The notes under the pieces were generated by a model. It was given only the letters and a program-made list of their open reading frames with translations, ran no database searches and was not told the origin of the DNA. The position numbers were made by a program, and so were the translations under genes. Positions 25,161 to 32,573 of a stretch of 49,521 bases of DNA are shown here, in pieces. The stretch is from contig NZ_BCPY01000013.1 in NCBI RefSeq assembly GCF_001544195.1, positions 1 through 49,521 of the forward strand. Reading direction: 5' to 3'. This DNA comes from Tetragenococcus solitarius NBRC 100494 (lineage in GTDB: Bacteria; Bacillota; Bacilli; Lactobacillales; Enterococcaceae). Every line of letters begins with the position of its first letter. Positions within the stretch are counted from its first letter, which is position 1.

Positions 25161-26480
25161 ATGAAACAAGAATCGCTGTTTTCAAATCGAAAAAGTACAA
25201 CTCCTTTGGCTAGCAGGGTACGTCCTAAGACAATCGATGATTTTGTAGGGCAAAAACAATTACTCGGCCAAGGGAAAATATTGCGTGAAATTATTGAACA
25301 AGACCAAGTCTCGTCAATGATTTTCTGGGGTCCTCCGGGGGTAGGCAAAACGACATTGGCAGAAATCATTGCCCGTAAAACAAAAGCAAATTTTATTACG
25401 GTAAGTGCAGTAAATAGTGGCATTAAAAAGATTAAGGATTTGATGGAAGAAGCGGAAACCAACCGCGACTATGGGGAAAAAACAATCATTTTTGTTGATG
25501 AGATTCATCGTTTTAATAAAGCGCAACAAGACGCCTTTTTACCCTATGTTGAAAAAGGAAGCATTATTTTAATTGGAACAACCACGGAAAATCCTTCTTT
25601 TGAAGTTAACTCTGCCTTATTGTCACGTTGTAAAGTATTTGTGTTAAATGAACTAACGGTCTCTGACATTGTCGAGTTGTTGAAAAGAGCGATTAAAAAT
25701 CCTGATGGCTTTGGTGACTATCAGATCGTTATTGATGACAGAGCAATTGAAGCGATTGCTCGTTTTGCAAACGGAGACGCTCGCAGTGCTTTAAATACAT
25801 TAGAAATGGCTGTGCTAAATGGTGAAAAAGACGGCATGAAGATTGCCATTACAACGGATACTTTGGAACAAATGATTAATAAAAAATCACTGCTGTATGA
25901 TAAGTCTGGAGAAGAACATTACAATATTATCTCTGCTTTACATAAGTCAATGCGCAATAGCGATGTGAATGCAGCGATTTATTGGCTAGCGCGGATGCTT
26001 GAAGGTGGTGAAGATCCGCTTTATATTGCAAGGAGACTTGTGCGTTTTGCTAGTGAGGATATTGGTTTAGCAGATACGAATGCGTTAAATGTTGCGGTCA
26101 ACGTTTTTCAATCCTGTCAATTTTTAGGGATGCCGGAATGCGATGTTCATTTGACAGAAGCAGTAATTTATTTGGCTCTTGCTCCTAAATCAAATGCAGT
26201 CTATAAAGCACGACTAAATGTAAAAAAAGATATCAAGGAATCAATTAATGAGCCTGTCCCACTTCAGATTAGAAACGCCCCCACTAATTTAATGAAAGAC
26301 TTGGGCTATGGTAAAGATTATGAATATGCGCATCAACAAGAACAAAAGCTCACAACGATGAAAACCATGCCACCTGCACTAGAAGGGCATGAATATTATT
26401 TTCCAACAGAAGAAGGAAAAGAGGAACGTTTTAAAAAACGACTTGAGTATATTAAACACTGGCATGAAGAAAATGGCTGA
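25161..26480 (+). CDS. rarA: Replication-associated recombination protein A (AAA+ ATPase)
   Basis: A 439-residue RarA/MgsA/WRNIP1-type clamp-loader-like ATPase acting at stalled forks. The N-terminus carries SRVRPKTIDDFVGQKQLLG. Walker A is GPPGVGKTT, Walker B is IIFVDEIHRFNK, sensor 1 is in IGTTTENPSF and the Arg finger is in LLSRCKVF. The C-terminal oligomerisation domain includes YGKDYEYAHQ. It is complete and sits directly after nnrE on the same transcript. Confidence 0.95.
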   Translation: MKQESLFSNRKSTTPLASRVRPKTIDDFVGQKQLLGQGKILREIIEQDQVSSMIFWGPPGVGKTTLAEIIARKTKANFITVSAVNSGIKKIKDLMEEAETNRDYGEKTIIFVDEIHRFNKAQQDAFLPYVEKGSIILIGTTTENPSFEVNSALLSRCKVFVLNELTVSDIVELLKRAIKNPDGFGDYQIVIDDRAIEAIARFANGDARSALNTLEMAVLNGEKDGMKIAITTDTLEQMINKKSLLYDKSGEEHYNIISALHKSMRNSDVNAAIYWLARMLEGGEDPLYIARRLVRFASEDIGLADTNALNVAVNVFQSCQFLGMPECDVHLTEAVIYLALAPKSNAVYKARLNVKKDIKESINEPVPLQIRNAPTNLMKDLGYGKDYEYAHQQEQKLTTMKTMPPALEGHEYYFPTEEGKEERFKKRLEYIKHWHEENG

Positions 26481-26518
26481 AGTCAGCTACTTAAAGTAAT
26501 AATAGCTGAAAAATAAAT

Positions 26519-26570
26519 GGCAGAGCTTGCCTTGTTAGAGGTAAGACCTGCCAAGAAGCTTTCTTTTTAT
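26519..26570. terminator. Probable terminator between rarA and ogt relic
   Basis: GGCAG...CTGCC encloses TTGCCT...AGGTAA (26519-26552). A T-rich track follows on the plus strand (26560-26569), so it can end the rarA transcript. Confidence 0.5.
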
Positions 26571-26690
26571 AAACTTTTTTCTAATTGTAATAATTTCACT
26601 TTCCGGTCCAAGCCACCGCCATAGACCGGTTAGGTTTTTCCCATCACTGGTTAAAACGATTCTTCCTAGAGGACTCTCTACTTTGGTCAT
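26567..26690 (-). pseudogene. Relic of O6-methylguanine-DNA methyltransferase (ogt), central domain deleted
   Basis: From ATG26690 the minus strand reads MTKVESPLGRIVLTSDGKNL, then TGLW, the N-terminus of an Ogt/Ada-C type methyltransferase. Directly after, in the next frame, it reads GGGLDRKVKLLQLEKSL and a stop at 26567, which is the family C-terminus (usually LTGYGGGLDRK...). About 100 residues, including the PCHR active site, are missing. The join is at LTG, a tripeptide that occurs in both family segments, which suggests deletion between short homologies plus a one-base shift. Read straight through, the first frame ends at 26535. It cannot encode active enzyme. Confidence 0.7.
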
Positions 26691-26827
26691 ATAGGTCAAT
26701 GTAGCCACCTTCTTTGTGTTAAGAATAAATGAATTTAAGTAAAAAAACAATTTTTTTGAGTTTTAACGAAAAAACCAGCTATAATAAATATGAGGTTAAA
26801 TTAAGAGGATAGGGAAAGGAGATTATT

Positions 26828-27790
26828 ATGGGATTACTCGTTGACGGCAAGTGGTACGATCAATGGTATGATACAGAAAGTTCAGGCGGACGTTTTATTC
26901 GTAGTGATTCGCAATTTCGCAATTGGGTAACCAAAGATGGCAGTGCAGGACCAACAGGCGAAAGTGGCTTTAAAGCAGAGCCAGATAGGTATCATTTATA
27001 TGTTTCTTTAGCTTGTCCTTGGGCAAGCCGTACGTTAATTATGCGTAAGTTAAAAGGTTTGGAAGAGATGATTTCACTATCTGTCGTGAACCCGTATATG
27101 GGAGAAAACGGTTGGACTTTTTCAGAAGATAAAGGCGTCATTAAAGATCCGATAATCAATGCGGATTACTTATACCAAATTTATACGCATGTCGATTCTG
27201 ACTATAGCGGACGTGTCACTGTTCCTGTTTTATATGACAAAAAACAAAATAAGATTGTCAGCAATGAATCTTCAGAAATTATGCGGATGTTTAATTCTGC
27301 CTTTGATGAAGTTGGAGCTAAAGCACGGGATTATTATCCTAAAGAATTGCGACCAGAAATTGATGCAATCAATGAAAAAGTTTATAATAACGTGAACAAT
27401 GGTGTCTATAAAGCTGGTTTTGCGACTAAACAAGAGGTTTATGAACAAGAGGTTAAAAATCTGTTTAATGTTTTGGATGAATTAGAAGAAAGATTAGCTC
27501 AGCAACCTTATCTGGTAGGAGATCAATTAACTGAAGCAGATTGGCGTTTATTTACGACGCTTGTTCGTTTTGACAGTGTTTATTTTGGTCATTTTAAATG
27601 TAATATTCATGCTTTAACTGATTATAAAAACTTATGGCGCTATGCTAGAGAACTATACAATTATCCTGGTATCAAAGATACAGTTGATTTTTATCATATT
27701 AAAAATCATTACTATAGAAGTCATCCGACGATTAATCCGAATGGCATTGTGCCAGTAGGTCCAGAATTGGATTGGCGTTTGGCTGATTAA
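26828..27790 (+). CDS. yqjG: Glutathionyl-hydroquinone reductase (Xi-class GST, YqjG/ECM4 family)
   Basis: A 320-residue cytosolic Xi-class glutathione transferase. The conserved opening FRSxFRNWVTKDG-like region is present. The catalytic Cys63 is in YVSLACPWASRTLIMR, and the later motifs SVVNPYMGENGWTF and NESSEIMRMFN belong to the family. The C-terminal helical domain includes EADWRLFTTLVRFD and the family ending HPTINPNGIVP. It reduces glutathionyl-hydroquinones or related thiol adducts. ATG26828 has GGAAAGGAG upstream. It is monocistronic, with a strong terminator. Confidence 0.92.
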   Translation: MGLLVDGKWYDQWYDTESSGGRFIRSDSQFRNWVTKDGSAGPTGESGFKAEPDRYHLYVSLACPWASRTLIMRKLKGLEEMISLSVVNPYMGENGWTFSEDKGVIKDPIINADYLYQIYTHVDSDYSGRVTVPVLYDKKQNKIVSNESSEIMRMFNSAFDEVGAKARDYYPKELRPEIDAINEKVYNNVNNGVYKAGFATKQEVYEQEVKNLFNVLDELEERLAQQPYLVGDQLTEADWRLFTTLVRFDSVYFGHFKCNIHALTDYKNLWRYARELYNYPGIKDTVDFYHIKNHYYRSHPTINPNGIVPVGPELDWRLAD

Positions 27791-27833
27791 AATAAATCTC
27801 TGGCTTTTCATATTGCCAGAGGTTTATTTTTCT
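27789..27833 (+). terminator. Terminator after yqjG
   Basis: AAATAAAT-CTCTGGC pairs with GCCAGAG-GTTTATTT around a 10-nt loop, followed by T residues. Confidence 0.9.
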
Positions 27834-27898
27834 TGTTGAGATATTTATTTTGTAATGTCTTTCCGTATAAAAATATTTCTGAAAATTCTAATTTTCTT

Positions 27899-27927
27899 TT
27901 GACATACAAAAAATATTATTGTATAGT
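27899..27927 (+). promoter_or_regulatory. Promoter of T-box operon
   Basis: A perfect -35 TTGACA (27899-27904), a 17-bp spacer and the -10 TATAGT (27922-27927). Transcription would begin near 27935, just before the T-box leader. Confidence 0.8.
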
Positions 27928-27939
27928 AAAACGCAAATA

Positions 27940-28213
27940 TCAGTAGGCTTTGAAAAGAAAAGTACAAAACGAAGAATTTTAAAGAGAGCTTCAACAGGTG
28001 AGAAGAAGCATTGGGCGCGTTTTGGAAAATGGTCTTTGAGCATTTGACTGCAAGCAAAAGTTAGTGGTCAACGGGAGTACCCGATATCGTATAATGGTAT
28101 CAACGGTGTACCAGAAGAGATTAGAACTGTGAAGTTCTAATAAACAAAGGTGGTAACGCGAAGCTTTAGCTCTCGTCCTTTTCAGTTAGTGAAAAGAACG
28201 AGAGCTTTTTTAT
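27940..28213 (+). promoter_or_regulatory. T-box riboswitch, probably methionine-specific
   Basis: The T-box sequence AGGTGGTAACGCG is at 28148-28160, with TGGT as the bulge that pairs with an uncharged tRNA ending ACCA. It is followed by a terminator, GCTCTCGT...ACGAGAGC (28169-28206), with a T tail. Stem I features are the GCTTC...GAAG-AGC arm (27988-28009) and, on its 3' side, GAAAATGGTC. There, ATG (28029-28031) is the best specifier candidate, which would mean tRNA-Met. The T at the bulge variable position fits the A discriminator of tRNA-Met. The downstream amidase/aminotransferase pair suits methionine salvage. The T-box call is firm; the specifier is a reading by eye. Confidence 0.88.
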
Positions 28214-28287
28214 TTGATACAAAGCAATTTAACGGTTGAATAGGAATGTTTAGATAACTTGTTAGTCAAAGGAAGGAGCATAATAAG

Positions 28288-29064
28288 GTGGAAGTTACTT
28301 TACTACAAATCGATGTCATTTTTGGCGATCCAGACCAAAATTATCGTCATATTGAACAAGTATTTAAAAAGGCTGATTTAAAACCTGAGCAATTAGTCAT
28401 TTTACCCGAACTTTGGGATACTGGGTATGATTTGGCACGTCTGCCACAAATTGCAGATGAAAATGGGGTTCGCGCTCAAAAATTTTTAGCTTATTTAGCA
28501 AAAAAATACCAAGTCTATCTTATAGGAGGTTCAGTGGCTCGACAGAATACAGCAACTTTTTTTAACACAACTTACGTTTACGATCCAGATGGAATGAAAA
28601 TAGGCAGCTATGATAAAGTCCATTTATTTCGTTTAATGAGAGAAGACCAATTTTTATCTGCAGGAAATAAAACACTTCTTTTTGATATTCATGATTTTCA
28701 TATTGCTTGTGATATCTGTTATGATTTGCGTTTTCCGGAATGGTTCAGAAAACAAGCAAGTATGCAGGCGAACCTTTTTGTTGTCCCGGCGCAGTGGCCG
28801 ATTCAGCGTTTAGATGCATGGAAAAAATTATTACAGGCGCGGGCGATTGAAAACCAATCCTATGTCATTGGCGTTAACCGTGTTGGCAGTGACCCGGATA
28901 ATCAATTTGCGGGACATTCGTTGGTTGTTGACCCATTAGGAAAAGTAATTAAAGAATTAGGTGAATCAGAAGAAATTGGGAAAATAACAATTTCCAGCGA
29001 TGAAATAATAGCAAGTCGCAAAGAAATTCCGGCTTTTTCAGATCGTCGGCCTGAACTATATTAA
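28288..29064 (+). CDS. Carbon-nitrogen hydrolase, omega-amidase-like (MtnU/YkrU type)
   Basis: A 258-residue nitrilase-superfamily enzyme. The catalytic triad is visible: Glu in VILPELWDTGYD, Lys in YDKVHLFRLM, and Cys (about residue 144) in CDICYDLRFPEWFR. Members beside aminotransferases deamidate 2-oxo acid amides such as 2-oxosuccinamate or the keto-glutaramate made by glutamine-dependent transamination. The start is GTG28288, nine bases after AAGGAG. It is the first gene behind the T-box and is followed after 24 bp by the aminotransferase. This fits a methionine-salvage pair (MtnU with MtnE-like), an inference from order and the T-box. Confidence 0.85.
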   Translation: MEVTLLQIDVIFGDPDQNYRHIEQVFKKADLKPEQLVILPELWDTGYDLARLPQIADENGVRAQKFLAYLAKKYQVYLIGGSVARQNTATFFNTTYVYDPDGMKIGSYDKVHLFRLMREDQFLSAGNKTLLFDIHDFHIACDICYDLRFPEWFRKQASMQANLFVVPAQWPIQRLDAWKKLLQARAIENQSYVIGVNRVGSDPDNQFAGHSLVVDPLGKVIKELGESEEIGKITISSDEIIASRKEIPAFSDRRPELY

Positions 29065-29088
29065 TTATGTATGAAAGAAGGAAAATAG

Positions 29089-30243
29089 ATGGCACTATCT
29101 GAACGATTGCAACAATTGCCAGACCAATTCTTTGCTAGTTTAGTAAAAAAAGTGAACCAAAAAAAGGCGGAAGGTTATGATGTCATTAATTTAGGACAAG
29201 GAAACCCTGATCAACCCACTCCTGAATTTATCATTAAAGCAACCCAAAAAGCATTAGAAACCCCAGAAAATCATAAATATTCTTTGTTCCGTGGGAATCC
29301 ACCCTATAAACAAGCTGCTGCTGATTTTTATCGTCGAGAATATGGTGTAGCACTTGATCCAGAAAAGGAGATTGCGGTATTAGGTGGTTCCAAAATTGGT
29401 CTGGTAGAATTACCGCTAGCGGTAATGAACCCAGGAGAAACGCTCCTTTTGCCAGACCCGGGATACCCGGATTATTTATCTAGTGTGGCTCTTGCTCAAG
29501 TGAAAAAGAAACTGTTTGCACTAAAACCAGAAAATCAGTATTTACCAGACTATGAAGCTTTTGAAGAAGATTTGGCTGAAGCAAAATTACTCTATCTAAA
29601 TTATCCAAACAATCCGACAGGCGCGCAAGCAACAAGTAATTTTTTCGCAAAAACAGTTGCAATGGCAAAAAAGCATCAAACCATGATTGCTCACGATTTC
29701 GCTTATGCAGCACTAGGCAGTCCCAAACCGCGTAGTTTTTTACAAACTCCCGGTGCAAAAGAGGTGGGCGTGGAGTTTTATACGTTATCAAAAAGTTTTA
29801 ATATGGCGGGCTGGCGCTTGGCTTTTGCATGTGGAAATGCTGAAATTATCGAAGCCATCAATTTGATTCAAGATCACCTCTTTGTAGGCTTGTTTCCAGC
29901 GTTGCAAGAAGCAGGAGTGGCGGCGTTGTCAGCTAAGGATAATCAAATTCCCGAGCTGAATCAACTATATCAAGAACGCCGGGAAACTTTTGTGAAAGCA
30001 GCTGAAAAAATTAATTGACACGCTTATCCCACAAAAGGCGCATTTTATGCATGGATGCCGGTTCCAGCAGGCTATACCAGTGAAACTTTTACTGATTTAT
30101 TGCTGGAAAAAGCCCATGTAGCTGTTGCTTCAGGTATTGGCTTTGGGCAACAAGGAGAAGGCTATGTGCGGATCGGATTGACGATTGATAAAGAACGTTT
30201 AAAAGAAGCAGTAGCAAGAATTGCAAAATTGGATTTATTTTGA
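29089..30243 (+). pseudogene. Class I aminotransferase with in-frame TGA (probable nonsense mutation)
   Basis: A PLP-dependent fold type I aminotransferase, possibly the MtnE-like keto-methylthiobutyrate transaminase. PLP motifs are complete: YLNYPNNPTGAQ, AHDFAYAALG and the Schiff-base Lys in TLSKSFNMAGWRLAF. The frame stops at TGA 30016-30018 (codon 310). It then continues in the same frame with HAYPTKGAFYAWMPVPAGYT and ends naturally at 30243, giving 384 codons in all. Homologues often have Trp (TGG) near this point, so a single G-to-A change explains it. The missing 74 residues include the C-terminal small domain. Readthrough or a sequencing error are the alternatives. Confidence 0.82.
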
Positions 30244-30356
30244 TGAAGAGTATAGGCTGACAAAAAAATTACAGTATTTTTGCGGAGACAAGGGGTTGTG
30301 TATCAAATTGTAGCTGCTGTCCATTCGGTCTAGCAAAGGAACGGACTAGGTAAAAA

Positions 30357-30464
30357 ATGAAACAATTGGCTTCCTATCTGAAAGAACATCCTTATTTTGG
30401 AGGCTATGTAATAGGACTGATTGTTGTAGGCTTCCAAGTGAACTATACAAATAGCTTGGGTTGA
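30357..30464 (+). other. Small open frame of 35 codons, possible membrane-protein remnant
   Basis: The intergenic stretch 30244-30632 holds one plausible short frame, ATG30357 to TGA30464. It encodes a basic N-terminus, then a hydrophobic segment, GGYVIGLIVVGF. AGG precedes the ATG by about six bases. It could be a single-span peptide or the broken start of a longer membrane protein. I do not recognise it. The rest of the stretch is non-coding, with the moxR promoter at its end. Confidence 0.25.
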
Positions 30465-30541
30465 TCGAGGGAATTGATCGTAATTATACCGTGATAAATC
30501 GTTGTTTTAAAACTAAAATTGTTCTCTTATTAGAAAGAGAT

Positions 30542-30572
30542 TTGACATAAACCCTACTTCATGAAGTATAAT
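30542..30572 (+). promoter_or_regulatory. Promoter of moxR operon
   Basis: TTGACA (30542-30547) and TATAAT (30567-30572) are both consensus, but the spacer is 19 bp, longer than the optimal 17. This implies weak or activator-assisted initiation. Confidence 0.6.
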
Positions 30573-30632
30573 AAAAGGAATCTACTCAGCTACTCCCAAA
30601 ACTTGTTTTAAACGCGGTAAGGAGAGGATATT

Positions 30633-31577
30633 GTGCAAGATGAAAAAATAAATAAGATTCCTCGTTTGATCGATGAAGTTGAAAAAGTGATTTTTGGTAA
30701 ACGAAAAGTTATTCAATTAACGATTGCAGCATTACTGGCGGGCGGTCATGTACTTTTTGAAGATGTACCTGGTGTAGGTAAAACTCTGATGGTTAAAACG
30801 TTAGCTAAAGCCATAAAAGGTACATTTTCACGTGTCCAGTTTACGCCAGATTTATTACCCAGCGATGTTACCGGTGTCACCATTTTAAATTCACAAACCA
30901 ATCAATTTGAGTTTCGTCCGGGGCCTATTTTTACTACGGTTTTGTTGGCAGATGAAATTAATCGAACGACACCTAGGACTCAAGCGGCTTTACTAGAAGC
31001 TATGTCAGAAAGAGCTGTAACGATCGATAACCATACCTACTCGCTGTCTTCTCATTTTTTTGTTTTAGCTACTCAGAATCCTGTGGATTACGAAGGAACA
31101 TATCCTTTGCCAGAAGCACAACTCGATCGATTTTTATTTCGTTTGTCTATTGGGTATCCTTCTTTTGATGACGAGTTGAAATTAATGTTCAATAATCAAC
31201 AAGCTGAAGTAGCAATTGAACAAATTGTTAGTGCAGAGGAAGTTGAAGAGTTAAAGACATTAGTAGCTGAGGTGTATGTTGATAAGCAAGTGGCAAAATA
31301 TGCCTTACAATTGGTTACGGCTAGCCGAAATCATTCGGCAATCGCCTTAGGAGTCAGCCCTCGAGGGAGTGCAGCCTTTATTCACGGCGCGCGAGCCTAT
31401 GCATTAACTCAAGGAAGAACTTACGTCACACCTGAAGATTTACAAACAATCCTGCCTGCGACATTTGGACACCGCTTGCAATTAAAGGGTGGTTACCATG
31501 ATACTAAGCAGCTTAGGACGGTAATAGACCAACTGATTGAGGAAGTACCGATTCCGGTTCGGCAGGTGAAAAGATGA
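30633..31577 (+). CDS. MoxR-family AAA+ ATPase
   Basis: A 314-residue AAA_3 ATPase. Walker A is EDVPGVGKTLMVKTL, Walker B is LLADEINRTTPRTQAALLEAMSE, sensor 1 is VLATQNPVDYEGTYPLPEAQLDRF and the sensor 2 region is VSPRGSAAF. MoxR proteins act as chaperones that assemble or activate partner complexes, usually with DUF58 proteins. The start is GTG30633 after AAGGAGAG. The stop overlaps the DUF58 start (ATGA), so the two are translationally coupled. The operon continues with a transglutaminase-like membrane protein. Confidence 0.93.
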   Translation: MQDEKINKIPRLIDEVEKVIFGKRKVIQLTIAALLAGGHVLFEDVPGVGKTLMVKTLAKAIKGTFSRVQFTPDLLPSDVTGVTILNSQTNQFEFRPGPIFTTVLLADEINRTTPRTQAALLEAMSERAVTIDNHTYSLSSHFFVLATQNPVDYEGTYPLPEAQLDRFLFRLSIGYPSFDDELKLMFNNQQAEVAIEQIVSAEEVEELKTLVAEVYVDKQVAKYALQLVTASRNHSAIALGVSPRGSAAFIHGARAYALTQGRTYVTPEDLQTILPATFGHRLQLKGGYHDTKQLRTVIDQLIEEVPIPVRQVKR

Positions 31578-32569
31578 AATATTTTCAGCAGATTTGGCAT
31601 TGGTTGGCCCTATTGTTCGTTTATTTATTTATAGTCGTTTATGCGCTAGCGTTTCCATCCGATATTGGATGGGCTTTGTTCATATTTGCTACGCTAGTTG
31701 TCTTGACAGAAATTTTTAGCCTGATTGGTGCGCTACAAAATATTCAATTTAGGGCGCAGTCGTATTTAATTGTACACGTTGGCGAGACAGTCCCCGTTCA
31801 AATCAAGATGAAAAAGCGGCGAGGTAAGCTCCTCTGGCTGGCTAACCTTAAGCTTTTTTCTCCTCAATATCTGGAAACGTTTAACTACTTGTTTTATCAT
31901 GGACAACAAAAACAACTGCTAGTTACTTGGAAAGTACGCACACGAGGCTCAGTTAAAAAGCAGACAATTCATCTTGTTGGTTCAGACCTTTTTGGCTGGT
32001 TTAAAAAAGAAGCCGCTAACCAATTTACGGTGAATTGGCTGGTATTGTCGCCTATTCATTTGTTAAGCAAGCAAGCTGCTTATTTTTTTCAAAAATCATT
32101 GTCGAGTACGTCCCAAAATTTTGGTGAGCATTCTTTTAAAATTAAAAAATTCCGTCCCTACCAGCCTGGTGATCGGCTAGGTCAGGTTGATTGGAAAATA
32201 TCAAGTAAGCAGCAAGAATTAATTTTACGTGAATATGAACAAAAAGAACCAAGTAAGACAATTTTGCTTTTTTATGGGGCGAATAGTCCTTACTTTGAGG
32301 AACTTTTGAGTTTGTTTTATTCTTTGTGGCAAGAATTATCAGCACAAGAAGTTCAATTCATCCTCTTAGGCCAACAAGTTAAAAATCAAATGCGTATAAC
32401 AGAAGAAGATTTTGCTATGGTTGAACCCTTAGAACAGGAAGTTGAAATTCCTGATTTTGGGCAAAAGCAGGTCATTATTCTTATTCCAGAAGCCAACCTA
32501 CAGCCTACAACACTGCGGCCTGTTCAAGTATATGATTATCCGCAGCTACTGCAGCGACTAAAGGAGTGA
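31574..32569 (+). CDS. DUF58 (VWA-like) membrane protein
   Basis: A 331-residue protein. It has two adjacent N-terminal spans (about 10-50, LLFVYLFIVVYALAF and IGWALFIFATLVVLTEIFSL), then a beta-rich domain. The DUF58 hallmark is FKIKKFRPYQPGDRLGQVDWKISSKQQELILREYE at about residues 190-225. DUF58 proteins are the usual partners of MoxR ATPases and transglutaminase proteins. The precise function is unknown; a role in envelope assembly is likely from the operon. It starts at ATG31574, overlapping moxR. Confidence 0.88.
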   Translation: MKYFQQIWHWLALLFVYLFIVVYALAFPSDIGWALFIFATLVVLTEIFSLIGALQNIQFRAQSYLIVHVGETVPVQIKMKKRRGKLLWLANLKLFSPQYLETFNYLFYHGQQKQLLVTWKVRTRGSVKKQTIHLVGSDLFGWFKKEAANQFTVNWLVLSPIHLLSKQAAYFFQKSLSSTSQNFGEHSFKIKKFRPYQPGDRLGQVDWKISSKQQELILREYEQKEPSKTILLFYGANSPYFEELLSLFYSLWQELSAQEVQFILLGQQVKNQMRITEEDFAMVEPLEQEVEIPDFGQKQVIILIPEANLQPTTLRPVQVYDYPQLLQRLKE

Positions 32570-32573
32570 GGCG

